Assembly (NCBI RefSeq): GCF_001420605.1
Contig: NZ_LJIZ01000003.1
Location: forward strand, 62,001-126,000
DNA from: Bacillus sp. FJAT-25509
GTDB taxonomy: Bacteria; Bacillota; Bacilli; Bacillales; Bacillaceae_G
DNA length: 64,000 nucleotides
Reading direction: 5' to 3'
The notes beneath the pieces are model-generated. The model saw only the letters and a program-made list of their open reading frames with translations. It was not told the origin of the DNA and searched no databases. The stretch's first letter is position 1. Every line of letters starts with the position of its first letter. Of the stretch, positions 43,413 through 54,248 are shown piece by piece. Position numbers and translations under genes: made by a program.

Positions 43413-44243
43413 TCATTTTTTGAAATAGTGACCCATTTCAAGATCCGAAATCAAACTTGCCTGTGCTGGGTGCCATCCTAATAGTTCTTGAGTCTGTACG
43501 CTTGACCTTGGGATGTCTTGCGAAGCGATGTTACCTAGAAAACCAAAGTGCTCGAATGCTTTCTCTTGAGAAATGCTAACAATAGGCAGATTAAGTTGCT
43601 TACCGATGACACTTGCTATGTCACGAAATGGCACTGCTTCATCTGCAACTCCATCTAGATATGAACCAGGGGGAGTTTTTTCCAAAGCAAGGCGATATAG
43701 TTTTGCGGCGTCGAGTCGGTGTATAGCCGTCCAGCAGTTAGTACCTTCATCGATATAAGCAGAAAAACCTTTTTCATGTGCAATTTTTATAAGTCCTGGA
43801 ACAAAGCCCTTATCACCAGGTCCGTGCACTGATGGAGCAAGCGACACAACTGAACTTCGAACCCCATGGTTCCCCAGTGCAATCACTGCGTTATCAGATG
43901 CTGTTCCGTTGTAGTGAGCCGTGGTCACAAATGGCTTACCAGTTCCTTCCAAAGCTCTACCAATCGTCTCTATGACGTTTAAATCGGTTTTTAATGAGTG
44001 CGCAAAATCAGAGAAATCATTATTAAACGCTAGATGGATTACACCGTCAGCAGCCTTGGCACCATTATAAATGCTCTCAAGGTCGTTAAGATCTCCTGGA
44101 TGTACTTCAGCCCCGGCTTCTCTTAGTTTGGCAGCACCACTGTCTGAACGAGTAAGCCCGACGACATTATGACCTATATTAATGAGTTCTTGTACCACCG
44201 CAGTACCGATGTATCCTGTTGCTCCTGTCACAAATACTCGCAT
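43413..44243 (-). CDS. NAD-dependent epimerase/dehydratase-like extended SDR
   Basis: 276 residues. It has the Rossmann loop TGATGYIG (6-13) and GLTRSDSGAAKL (about 29-40), typical of the atypical SDR group that includes putative epimerases induced by stress. The usual catalytic Y-x-x-x-K is not obvious, the nearest Tyr being in TTAHYNG. AGGAGG precedes the ATG. It is divergent from a MerR regulator, with a 19-bp-spacer promoter facing it. Confidence 0.8.
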   Translation of the reverse strand: MRVFVTGATGYIGTAVVQELINIGHNVVGLTRSDSGAAKLREAGAEVHPGDLNDLESIYNGAKAADGVIHLAFNNDFSDFAHSLKTDLNVIETIGRALEGTGKPFVTTAHYNGTASDNAVIALGNHGVRSSVVSLAPSVHGPGDKGFVPGLIKIAHEKGFSAYIDEGTNCWTAIHRLDAAKLYRLALEKTPPGSYLDGVADEAVPFRDIASVIGKQLNLPIVSISQEKAFEHFGFLGNIASQDIPRSSVQTQELLGWHPAQASLISDLEMGHYFKK

Positions 44244-44293
44244 AATTATATCCTCCTAAAACTGTTTTGTTGTATAGTTGCTTGAACAAATGT

Positions 44294-44324
44294 AGTATAA
44301 ACTATAGAGTTGACTCTAAGGCAA
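44294..44324 (-). promoter_or_regulatory. MerR-type promoter of the epimerase gene
   Basis: Read on the minus strand: -35 TTGCCT, a 19-bp spacer and -10 TATACT. The spacer contains a perfect dyad, TAGAGT, 2 nt, ACTCTA (44305-44318). Over-long spacers with a central dyad are the hallmark of MerR-family activation. Confidence 0.75.
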
Positions 44325-44345
44325 GGCGTTTTAGGAGGAATTTTT

Positions 44346-44720
44346 TTGAAGATAAATGTGTTAGCGAAAAAAATGGGTTTATCAGTCCACACTATTCGGT
44401 TTTATGAAAAAGAAGGCTTGTTGGACAGTCGTCATGTTCAAAGAGAGGAAAATAACTATCGTAACTATTCAGACGAAGCGGTTAAACGCCTGAAACTCAT
44501 CAAAAAATTTCAGGGTATAGGATGTTCATTAATTGAACTAAAAGAAATCTTAGAGGACAAAGATAAAAATACACGATCTAATCAACAGGTAATTGAATGG
44601 ATTTCTCAAAAAATTATTGAAATCGAACGAATGAGAAATGAATATGATCAAATGCTTGTTACGCTTAATATCATGTTAGAATACAGGAAGACATTAGATA
44701 ATGATTTAAAAAATGAATAA
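44346..44720 (+). CDS. MerR-family transcriptional regulator
   Basis: 124 residues. The N-terminal MerR HTH reads NVLAKKMGLSVHTIRFYEKEGLL (about 4-26) and EENNYRNYSDEAVKRL, followed by a dimerisation coiled coil (about 75-118) and no effector domain. It belongs to the AdhR/YraB-like group that senses aldehydes or other electrophiles in Bacillus; no cysteine of that group can be assigned with certainty. TTG 44346 has AGGAGG 7 nt upstream. It probably activates the divergent epimerase gene. Confidence 0.82.
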   Translation: MKINVLAKKMGLSVHTIRFYEKEGLLDSRHVQREENNYRNYSDEAVKRLKLIKKFQGIGCSLIELKEILEDKDKNTRSNQQVIEWISQKIIEIERMRNEYDQMLVTLNIMLEYRKTLDNDLKNE

Positions 44721-44828
44721 ACTTATTAGTTTACGAACGATTTTCTTTTAGTAGAAATTTGTATATCCATTTTTTATAGGCTATAATACTTTAAACCATT
44801 TCTTTACCTGAGTTCCACGTTTAAATTT

Positions 44829-44866
44829 CCCCCTATTCTTAAATGAATAGGGGGTTTTTATTTTTA
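44829..44866 (+). terminator. terminator of the MerR gene
   Basis: CCCCCTATTC with GAATAGGGGG, a 6-nt loop and a T-run. Confidence 0.88.
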
Positions 44867-44874
44867 TTAGATAA

Positions 44875-44910
44875 AAAAAGTCAGATTCTATTATTAGAAT
44901 CCGACTTTTT
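44875..44910 (-). terminator. terminator of csp copy A
   Basis: AAAAAGTCAGATTCTA pairs with TAGAATCCGACTTTTT (one mismatch). Confidence 0.8.
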
Positions 44911-44920
44911 AATTTTTTAA

Positions 44921-45121
44921 TTATGCTTTTTTAACGTTAGTTGCTTGTGGTCCGCGTTGTCCTTGTTCTACATCAAATGTAACTGCTTGACCTTCATCTA
45001 ATGATTTAAATCCGTCAGTTTGAATTGCTGAGAAGTGAACGAATACATCATCACCATTTTCACGCTCGATGAATCCAAAACCTTTTTCTGCATTAAACCA
45101 TTTTACTTTACCATGTTCCAT
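44921..45121 (-). CDS. Cold shock protein, copy A
   Basis: 66 residues, the canonical single CSD beta-barrel. RNP1 is KGFGFIER (about 13-20) and RNP2 is DVFVHFSAI (about 25-33). It binds single-stranded RNA/DNA and melts mRNA structure. It differs from the second copy at residues 35-36 region (TDGFK against SEGFK) only. AGGAGG precedes the ATG. The long untranslated region upstream is AT-rich and diverged from copy B. Confidence 0.93.
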   Translation of the reverse strand: MEHGKVKWFNAEKGFGFIERENGDDVFVHFSAIQTDGFKSLDEGQAVTFDVEQGQRGPQATNVKKA

Positions 45122-45301
45122 TTTTGTTTCCTCCTAGTGCGCTTTACACACGTTGTAATAATTCAATCTTAACATTAAATGTAAAGATAATCAAATTCAA
45201 CTATATATTGGTGAAATTACATATTTTTTATAATCAATTATTACTTAATTCTTAGTTTTTAATTTAAAAATAAAAACACTAACTAAAAAAACAATTACTT
45301 A

Positions 45302-45366
45302 TTGACATGTCTTATTTATTACTGGTAAAATATTTATTTTGACAAAAAAACAATAAATGTTATGCT
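45302..45366 (+). promoter_or_regulatory. two tandem SigA-type promoters for the CarD-like gene
   Basis: Promoter 1: TTGACA (45302-45307), 18 bp, TAAAAT. Promoter 2: TTGACA (45339-45344), 16 bp, TATGCT. Both point toward the ATG at 45402. Confidence 0.6.
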
Positions 45367-45401
45367 TATATAGGTTCATAATTTAAATGGGGGTGTAGAT
45401 A

Positions 45402-45869
45402 ATGTTTGAGGTTGGTGATAACATCTTTTATCCAATGCAAGGAGCAGGTATAATTGAATCTATTCAAGAAAAAGAAGTACAAGGTGAAATACAGCAGTAT
45501 TTTATTATAAGATTACTAATTAAAAAGATGGAAGTAATGATTCCAATTTCTAAAATGAGTAATTCAAGAATTCGAATGGTCGTTGATTCAAATACACTCG
45601 ACAATATATTAATAAATTTTCATAATGGAGAATCTGATCGTTCTCTATCATACAAACAAAGATTTAAGCTAAATACTGAGAAAATGAAAACAGGTAATAT
45701 TGAAGATGGCGCAGAAGTAGTACGTGATTTAATGCGTATAGATAAAGAAAAATCTCTTAATTCAAGTGAAAAACAAATGTTAGGTAACGCAAGTAAAATT
45801 TTTATAAGCGAACTTGAATTAGTTAAAGGGATATCAGAAAGTCAAGCCAAAGAACTAATATTCGGGTAA
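45402..45869 (+). CDS. ydeB: CarD/CdnL-like transcription regulator (YdeB)
   Basis: 155 residues, close in length and sequence to B. subtilis YdeB. The N-terminal CarD RNA-polymerase-interacting domain (MFEVGDNIFYPMQGAGII to about 60) is followed by an all-helical domain with GAEVVRDLMRIDKEKSLNSSEK (about 103-124). Family members bind RNAP beta and tune promoter opening. GGGGGTG precedes the ATG. It is flanked by the two csp copies. Confidence 0.88.
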   Translation: MFEVGDNIFYPMQGAGIIESIQEKEVQGEIQQYFIIRLLIKKMEVMIPISKMSNSRIRMVVDSNTLDNILINFHNGESDRSLSYKQRFKLNTEKMKTGNIEDGAEVVRDLMRIDKEKSLNSSEKQMLGNASKIFISELELVKGISESQAKELIFG

Positions 45870-46108
45870 TAAATCTTTAACTCAACTTACAAAGGAAATT
45901 ACAGTATTTCAAATTTTCAAATCGTGTATGAAACGAAACCCCTTATACAAAACATTAGCCCCGTTCAATTTATGCTAGTGTTCCTACTTTTAAATTCCAT
46001 TTAGAATATAATGTTGCTAATTTAAAAATTAATCCATTATATATTGAATAACTTATTTCGAGTATCTATTTCATATTTAACTTGGTCAACGTAAAAAAAA
46101 CATCCAAT

Positions 46109-46321
46109 TTATTTGGATGCATATTTAAGAATTCCGCTTAAAAAGAGTGAATCTTCTAACTGTGTGCACTCTTTTAGTTTGATTAATCCATCTAGTTCTA
46201 GATCCTTAGCTAGTTTTTCAATCATATTTGTATCATTTTCCAATGAATTTTTAATGTCGATTATAAAGAAATTTCCTCTTGTTGCAAGTCGAAGGTTCTT
46301 TAATAGATTTTCCTTACTCAT
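46109..46321 (-). CDS. small hypothetical protein, 70 residues
   Basis: ATG 46321 has AGGGAG 8 nt upstream; a GTG two codons earlier is closer than ideal. The protein is helical and amphipathic (ENLLKNLRLATRGNFFII then MIEKLAKDLELDGLIKL), with no membrane segment. No family is recognised. It lies between the CarD-like gene and csp copy B. Confidence 0.55.
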   Translation of the reverse strand: MSKENLLKNLRLATRGNFFIIDIKNSLENDTNMIEKLAKDLELDGLIKLKECTQLEDSLFLSGILKYASK

Positions 46322-46570
46322 TTTCACATCTCCCTTCTAAATTATATAATTCGACAGAGAAGAGGTCTTATCCTGTAAATTCAATTAAGTTACAAATTTA
46401 TCTTCAGAGTATAACATTTATAATTCATATACTCTTTCAATAGACAAAAACGCATAGTATTGTGAATAATATTAACTTAATAAAGGGTATAAAATGAATG
46501 TTGTGTATTCATTTTTTATAGGCTATAATACTTTAAACCATTTCTTTACCCGATCTCCACGTTTAAATTT

Positions 46571-46606
46571 CCCCCTATTCTTAAATGAATAGGGGGTTTT
46601 TATTTT
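46571..46606 (+). terminator. orphan terminator, duplicate of 44829-44866
   Basis: The same CCCCCTATTC/GAATAGGGGG hairpin with T-run. The nearest plus-strand gene ends 700 bp upstream, so it was probably carried along by the duplication. Confidence 0.75.
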
Positions 46607-46615
46607 AACAGATAA

Positions 46616-46653
46616 AAAAAAGCCAGATTCTACAAATAGAATCCGACTTTTTT
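46616..46653 (-). terminator. terminator of csp copy B
   Basis: AAAAAGCCAGATTCTA pairs with TAGAATCCGACTTTTT with two mismatched positions. Confidence 0.75.
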
Positions 46654-46655
46654 AA

Positions 46656-46856
46656 TTATGCTTTTTTAACGTTAGTTGCTTGTGGTCCGCGTTGTCCTTG
46701 TTCTACATCAAATGTAACAGCTTGACCTTCGTCTAATGATTTGAATCCTTCAGATTGAATTGCTGAGAAGTGAACGAATACATCATCACCATTTTCACGC
46801 TCGATGAATCCAAAACCTTTTTCTGCATTAAACCATTTTACTTTACCATGTTCCAT
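46656..46856 (-). CDS. Cold shock protein, copy B
   Basis: 66 residues, with the same RNP1 and RNP2 motifs as copy A and almost identical throughout. The start is ATG 46856 after AGGAGG; the frame is open further upstream, but that extension lacks a ribosome site and is not part of the fold. Its upstream region differs from copy A, so the two genes may be expressed under different conditions. Confidence 0.93.
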   Translation of the reverse strand: MEHGKVKWFNAEKGFGFIERENGDDVFVHFSAIQSEGFKSLDEGQAVTFDVEQGQRGPQATNVKKA

Positions 46857-47121
46857 TCTTGTTTCCTCCTTATGTGCTTGAACACATTTAATGTTTATAT
46901 AATAACAATTTAAAGTTAGATAATCAAATTGTCTTGCAAAAAAAACAGGACTTTTCACTTATTTAATTGGAAATTAAAGGATTTTCTTTAATTTTTTATT
47001 AGAAAACGTTGGACATTAATAGCTATTAACGATGATTAATTAAGGTTGAAGATAGGCCCTCGCCCTTCATTTTCTTCATATGATACTCAGTAAAAAATAA
47101 TAAGTATGAAGAGAGTGATGG

Positions 47122-47508
47122 ATGATGAATATGTCAACATGCTAAAGACTTGCGGAAATGATTGGTGGAGAAGTTGTTCAAGCAACACCTGTATGCGTTA
47201 TTATGCGTCTTCGCGATATTAATGCAACTATTTTAGGGCGTAGGACTCGTTCTCCTTTAGCACTTCCATTCATGTTATCTTTTGAAGATAATGGTTTAAA
47301 CCTTGGCGAATCTGTAGTCCGTCAAAAAGAAATTAATCCAGTAATGACAGCTTTACGAAAAAGAGGAATAATCGTGACAGCAGTTCATAACCATTGGTTG
47401 TTTGATAAACCACGTTTAATGTATATGCATTGGGAGAATGTTAATTTGGATCCGGTTGAATTTACAAGAGTTAGTTTTGAGGCAGCAAAGGAAGCAGGTC
47501 TTTTTTAA
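47122..47508 (+). pseudogene. LppY/LpqO-type (DUF1259) gene with an early stop
   Basis: From ATG 47122 (after GAGAGTGATGG) the frame encodes MMNMSTC, then TAA at 47143-47145, then RLAEMIGGEVVQATPVCVIMRLRD and on, without interruption, to 47508. The family usually begins K-(R/F)-A-x-I-(V/I)-G-G, so a single A-to-T change in a lysine codon would give the stop. A restart at ATG 47158 (116 residues) has a poor ribosome site but would keep most of the domain, including HNHWLFDKPRLMYMHWE. Confidence 0.65.
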
Positions 47509-47569
47509 ACATACTTACTTGAAATTGAGTGACTAAAATTGCATAGTTTAAAAAACAATAAATCAAATA

Positions 47570-47613
47570 AAAAAGCAAATGGACATCTCACTTCTGATCC
47601 GTTTGCTTTTTTT
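47570..47613 (+). terminator. intrinsic terminator
   Basis: AAAAAGCAAATGG pairs with CCGTTTGCTTTTT across a 16-nt loop. Confidence 0.75.
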
Positions 47614-47702
47614 ATTTCTTATTAAGTTAAATCAAAGTAACTGAATAATTTAGGAAATGCAGTAGAAAGTATCCTATTGTATTTTTTATTAATAATTTTT
47701 AA

Positions 47703-47732
47703 TTGTACAAATGAACAATAAAGTTTTATGAT
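47703..47732 (+). promoter_or_regulatory. promoter of the MarR-ABC operon
   Basis: TTGTAC, 18 bp, TATGAT. It is followed at once by two operator palindromes that would cover the transcript start. Confidence 0.65.
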
Positions 47733-47734
47733 TA

Positions 47735-47765
47735 GTTTACAATGTAAACAGTTTACAAAGTAAAC
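47735..47765. promoter_or_regulatory. two tandem MarR operator palindromes
   Basis: GTTTAC, 3 nt, GTAAAC occurs twice, at 47735-47749 and 47751-47765, separated by one base. The pair starts 3 bp after the -10 box and ends 17 bp before the MarR start codon, which fits autorepression by a MarR dimer on each site. Confidence 0.8.
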
Positions 47766-47782
47766 TAATGGATCGAGGTGAT

Positions 47783-48244
47783 ATGGTGTCAGATTTACAA
47801 CAAGCAATTGATTTAACAAATTCGTTTGTTTCAATTGCGCGCCAGCTGAAAAAAATAAGCTTACAAACCGCAACTAAACTTGGTCTCACATTCCAACAAT
47901 TAATTATCCTAAATTCAATTCGAAATAACGAAGGACTAACACAAAAAGAACTAACTGAACGCTTAAGAACTGCTAAAAGCAGAGTTAGCCTTAGTATTGA
48001 TGAGTTAGAGAAAAAACATTATGTAAAAAGAGAGACGTCAGCTAATGATCGTCGCGAAACTCAATTGTTTTTAACACTCGATGGTGAACGATTATGTCAA
48101 CGCTATCGTGAAGAATCAGAAGCTTATAAGAGTTTAGCAAATTCACTGGAACAATTTTCACAGGATGAGCTTAATATACTTATAGACATGCAAAAAAAAA
48201 TTTTAACTGATTTATCAAATGAACAAACTAATTGTTCGAAATAA
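47783..48244 (+). CDS. MarR-family repressor
   Basis: 153 residues. The winged HTH (about 30-105) reads LTFQQLIILNSIRNNEGLTQ, KELTERLRTAKSRVSLSIDEL and a wing, RETSANDRRETQLFLT. N- and C-terminal helices make the dimer interface. It is followed 15 bp later by the ABC exporter it presumably represses. The start may be ATG 47783 or GTG 47786, both downstream of GAGGTGAT. Ligand unknown. Confidence 0.85.
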   Translation: MVSDLQQAIDLTNSFVSIARQLKKISLQTATKLGLTFQQLIILNSIRNNEGLTQKELTERLRTAKSRVSLSIDELEKKHYVKRETSANDRRETQLFLTLDGERLCQRYREESEAYKSLANSLEQFSQDELNILIDMQKKILTDLSNEQTNCSK

Positions 48245-48259
48245 GGAGGACGTTTAATT

Positions 48260-50098
48260 ATGTCAGGATGGGGTGGTGGACCTCCGATGGGTCCCCATGG
48301 TTTTGGGCGAATGAAATACGATAAAAACGCACAAAAACCAAATATATCAAAGGCAATACTACTTAGAATTGCAAAATATTTTATACCGTATTGGAAGCAA
48401 ACAACACTTGTCGTGCTTATTTTATTAGTTACTTCAGTATTAGGCATTTTACCGCCTATTATCATTCAACATATTGTTGATACAGCCTTACCAAATAAAG
48501 ATTTAAGTCTCCTAATCTATCTCGTACTTGCCTCACTTAGTACTACGATTATTTCAGAGTTATTGGGTGTTTGGCAAAATTATTTAAATGCATATGTTGC
48601 CCAAAAAATTATTTACGATATGAGAAACCAAATGTATCTTCATTTACAACAAATGCCATACCAATTTTATTCGAACGTTAAGCAAGGTGAAGTGATCACC
48701 CGAATGACGGCTGATATTTCTGGTGTTAAAGCTGTTTTTGATAGTACGATTGTGAGTTTTGCTAATAATCTATTCATTCTTATTTCTACCGCTACTACAT
48801 TGTTAATAGTGAACTGGAGGCTTGGATTACTAGGATTAATCATTGTACCATTATTTATTCTACCGACTCGTAAAATGGGGAGTGTTCGTTGGAGTATTGC
48901 AAAACAGACACAGGAAAAAACAAGTGAGCAAAATCATATTATACAAGAAACATTAAATATTAGTGGTTATTTATTAATGAAGCTTTTTACAAAGGAACAA
49001 AAGGAATTTAAAAATTTTGATGAGATTAATGTACAGGCTACTAATCTTAAAATAAAGGAATCTATGGCAGGCCGCTGGTTTATGATGATTTTATCAACCT
49101 TTACTAGCATCGGCCCAATGCTCATCTATTTATATGGTGGATATTTATTTATTCACGGTCAGATTACGATTGGAGCTATTATCAGCTTTGTTGCTTTACT
49201 TGGTCGTTTATACGGGCCAGTTGGACAATTAACAAATCTATATGTAAATATTACAAGTTCGATCGCTTTATTCGAACGTATTTTTGAATATTTTGATATG
49301 AAATTAACGATTAAAGATCGTGATGATGCGACTGAAATGAAAGTTACTCATTTAGATATCGAATTTAAAGATGTATCATTTTCTTATCAGCAAGATAAAA
49401 CGGCTTTGAAAAATATTTCCTTTATAGCTCCTTCTGGTACAATGACTGCTTTAGTTGGACCGAGTGGTGCTGGTAAAACAACCATTACTAATTTAATTCC
49501 TCGTTTGTATGACTTCACATCAGGTTCAATCAAAATTGGCGGTCGTGATATTAGAGAATTCACGCTAGAATCATTACGCTCTCATATTGGACTTGTTACA
49601 CAAGATAGTTATTTATTTAATGGAACGATTAAAGAAAATTTATTATATGCAAGCCCTGATTCATCAGATGAAGAAATTACGAATGCTTGTAAGGCTGCAT
49701 ATATTCATGATTTCATAATGGATTTACCAAATGGTTATGAGACAGTTGTTGGAAATCGAGGAATCAAACTTTCAGGTGGAGAAAAACAAAGAATTTCAAT
49801 TGCTCGTGTATTATTAAAAGATCCTGAAATCATTATTCTTGATGAAGCAACTTCTTCATTAGATACTTTATCTGAATTTTATATTCAAAGTGCAATCCAA
49901 GGATTATTAAAAAATAAAACATCTATTGTAATTGCACACCGACTTTCAACCATTATGGCCGCGGATCACATTATTGTTTTACAAGATGGTCAAATTGTTG
50001 AAGAAGGCAAAAATGAAGAATTGTTAATGCAAAATGGATTATATAAAGAATTATATAATAAGCAATTTGGTAGAAAAGCAATTGCATCTATTGAATAG
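48260..50098 (+). CDS. ABC exporter half-transporter (TMD-NBD)
   Basis: 612 residues. A Gly-rich N-terminus (GWGGGPPMGPHGFG) is followed by six membrane segments (about 35-320) and the nucleotide-binding domain. That domain has GPSGAGKTT (Walker A, about 402), the Q-loop VTQDSYL, LSGGEKQR (signature) and IILDEATSSLD (Walker B). It is expected to work as a homodimeric multidrug or lipid exporter. It is in an operon with the MarR repressor, with AAGGAGG before the ATG. Confidence 0.9.
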   Translation: MSGWGGGPPMGPHGFGRMKYDKNAQKPNISKAILLRIAKYFIPYWKQTTLVVLILLVTSVLGILPPIIIQHIVDTALPNKDLSLLIYLVLASLSTTIISELLGVWQNYLNAYVAQKIIYDMRNQMYLHLQQMPYQFYSNVKQGEVITRMTADISGVKAVFDSTIVSFANNLFILISTATTLLIVNWRLGLLGLIIVPLFILPTRKMGSVRWSIAKQTQEKTSEQNHIIQETLNISGYLLMKLFTKEQKEFKNFDEINVQATNLKIKESMAGRWFMMILSTFTSIGPMLIYLYGGYLFIHGQITIGAIISFVALLGRLYGPVGQLTNLYVNITSSIALFERIFEYFDMKLTIKDRDDATEMKVTHLDIEFKDVSFSYQQDKTALKNISFIAPSGTMTALVGPSGAGKTTITNLIPRLYDFTSGSIKIGGRDIREFTLESLRSHIGLVTQDSYLFNGTIKENLLYASPDSSDEEITNACKAAYIHDFIMDLPNGYETVVGNRGIKLSGGEKQRISIARVLLKDPEIIILDEATSSLDTLSEFYIQSAIQGLLKNKTSIVIAHRLSTIMAADHIIVLQDGQIVEEGKNEELLMQNGLYKELYNKQFGRKAIASIE

Positions 50099-50104
50099 AT
50101 AGTT

Positions 50105-50135
50105 AAAAAGCACAGATTAATTTCTGTGCTTTTTT
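50105..50135 (+). terminator. intrinsic terminator
   Basis: AAAAGCACAGA with TCTGTGCTTTT, a 6-nt loop and a T-run. Confidence 0.88.
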
Positions 50136-50284
50136 CATTATGTATGGTAGAAAATTGATTTACTAATTTTTTACGAACTCTTCCTACTTTAATTATACCA
50201 TAAAAGAAATGGCCAAAATAGACTTTATATTCCTATTTTCAACTGATAAAATCAATAGACATTACAGGTTAGGAGAGATGTTGA

Positions 50285-52897
<2,613 letters not shown>

Positions 52898-52912
52898 TTG
52901 TTGAATGCATAG

Positions 52913-52947
52913 GCCGTTTTTCCAAATATGGAAAGCGGCTTATTTTT
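52913..52947 (+). terminator. intrinsic terminator
   Basis: GCCG and TTTCCA pair with TGGAAA and CGGC, followed by a T-run. Confidence 0.78.
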
Positions 52948-53037
52948 TATTGAAATAAATAACAGTTTAGGTAATTACTGCAAAATAATGTTGTATAATA
53001 GTCTAAATATAAAGTAACGAGAGAGGAGATGAACATC

Positions 53038-53655
53038 ATGCTTTCATTTATTTTAGTTGTATTAACACTTTTTCTAATACCAGGACCCGCTGTGCTTTTA
53101 ACATTATCCCAAACAATGAAAGGTGGGAAATGGAATGGCATCTTAACAGGGGTTGGTATTGCTGTCGGTGACTTAATTCACACATGTGCATCCGTATTTG
53201 GGCTTTCTGCAATTTTAATGACTTCTGCATTTGCTTTTGAAATTGTTAAATATTTAGGAGCAGCTTATTTATTTTATTTAGGAATCATGGCAATCATTAA
53301 AAAGTCAAAAAACAGTAAAAAGTCAAATGAACAAAAAGAAGTAAATACTAAACTTTCTTTTCGTCAAGCAGTACTTATAGAAGTATTAAACCCTAAAACA
53401 GCACTCTTTTTCTTAGCCCTTTTACCTCAATTTGTTCAACATAATGGACATCCGGTATTCTACCAACTTTTAACGCTTGGGTTGACTTTTGTATTACTTA
53501 GTATTTTGTACACAACTTTACTTGTGCTTTTATCAAGTGTAATCGGCAAAAAAATCTTTAGCAAGAAAACCAAAGGACCAAAATGGATGGGGAAAGCGAT
53601 CGGTTTAGTTTATATTGGGTTAGGTTTAAGAGTCGCTCTTCAAACACAATCATAA
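53038..53655 (+). CDS. LysE/RhtB-family amino-acid exporter
   Basis: 205 residues with about six membrane segments. The family signature FLIPGPAVLLTLSQTMKGGKW (about 12-32) is at the N-terminus, with LNPKTALFFLALLPQF near residue 120. Members export amino acids such as homoserine, threonine or leucine. ATG 53038 is 9 nt from GAGGAG; the ATG at 53029 abuts that site. No neighbouring regulator. Confidence 0.85.
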   Translation: MLSFILVVLTLFLIPGPAVLLTLSQTMKGGKWNGILTGVGIAVGDLIHTCASVFGLSAILMTSAFAFEIVKYLGAAYLFYLGIMAIIKKSKNSKKSNEQKEVNTKLSFRQAVLIEVLNPKTALFFLALLPQFVQHNGHPVFYQLLTLGLTFVLLSILYTTLLVLLSSVIGKKIFSKKTKGPKWMGKAIGLVYIGLGLRVALQTQS

Positions 53656-53676
53656 CAGTTTAATACTATGCAATTT

Positions 53677-53706
53677 AAAAAAGGAGGCCGACTGGCTTCC
53701 TTTTTT
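53677..53706 (+). terminator. intrinsic terminator
   Basis: AAAAAAGGAGGCC pairs with GGCTTCCTTTTTT (one wobble) around GACT. Confidence 0.85.
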
Positions 53707-53862
53707 GCATAGAAATTTAATCAATTCGTTAAAAATATCATTTTAAAATAACGTACTAAAAAAGAATGGAAAGAAAGAAGAAAAGTCCGATAAGATAACA
53801 GAAGAAGAAGCAACAATGGTTAAAGAAATAAACTAAAATAGCTAGAATTTACATTAAACTTA

Positions 53863-53890
53863 AAAAAAGGAGCTGTACACTCAGCTCCTA
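53863..53890 (-). terminator. terminator of the CHY zinc-finger gene
   Basis: AGGAGCTG with CAGCTCCT around a 6-nt loop; on the minus strand it is followed by T7. Confidence 0.8.
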
Positions 53891-53898
53891 TTACATAT

Positions 53899-54207
53899 TT
53901 ACTCAAAATACAAATGGTAATGGTTTTTACACCCTGGATTAAAATCGGATTCACATTTCGGACATTTGTAGTGACAATCTTGATATTCTTGAATTGTTAA
54001 TTCCTCATGACAGTTACCACAAAGAATTGCTTTTGTTTGCCATTCATCTTTGCCCCAGACTTTTGGTTCATGGTTTGTACTTTCCTCATGGCAAAAATAA
54101 CATCCAAAGTATGTATCACAGCACTTGAATTTGATGGCAATGATATCTCTTGCTGTATGGTAATGTTTACAGCGTGTATGCAGGTCGATTGAACCGATTA
54201 CTTTCAT
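53899..54207 (-). CDS. CHY-type zinc finger protein
   Basis: 102 residues, rich in Cys and His: RCKHYH (13-18), KCCDTYFGCYFCHEE (28-42), CGNCHEE (63-69) and HYKCPKCESDFNPGCKNHYHLYF at the end. This is the zf-CHY domain that binds three zinc ions, found alone in bacteria and in yeast Hot13 and plant RING proteins. Bacterial role unknown. AGAGAGGTA precedes the ATG. Confidence 0.85.
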   Translation of the reverse strand: MKVIGSIDLHTRCKHYHTARDIIAIKFKCCDTYFGCYFCHEESTNHEPKVWGKDEWQTKAILCGNCHEELTIQEYQDCHYKCPKCESDFNPGCKNHYHLYFE

Positions 54208-54248
54208 ATTTTTACCTCTCTTTATACTTCTTACTACATTATGATTTG

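Larger units (their letters stand above)
44763..45137. repeat. csp duplication block, copy A
   Basis: About 370 bp (plus-strand terminator, minus-strand terminator, csp gene and its ribosome site) repeated almost base for base at 46505-46873. Similarity begins near TTTTTATAGGCTATAAT and stops a few bases before the ribosome site on the upstream side of csp. Confidence 0.85.
46505..46873. repeat. csp duplication block, copy B
   Basis: Second copy of the block at 44763-45137, about 1.74 kb away in direct orientation. It carries its own copy of the plus-strand CCCCCTATTC terminator, although no plus-strand gene ends just before it. Confidence 0.85.

Noticed and set aside
46857-46958. N-terminal extension of csp copy B by 34 residues
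   Set aside because: The frame is open, but there is no ribosome site at the upstream start, AGGAGG is perfectly placed for ATG 46856, and the extension is absent from copy A and from the fold.
50140-50284. Rifamycin-associated element upstream of rph
   Set aside because: No long inverted repeat of that kind is visible; the region is plain AT-rich sequence.
53761-53840. Charged C-terminal-like frame ending EATMVKEIN
   Set aside because: Open for under 30 codons, without start or family; perhaps debris, but not supportable as a gene.
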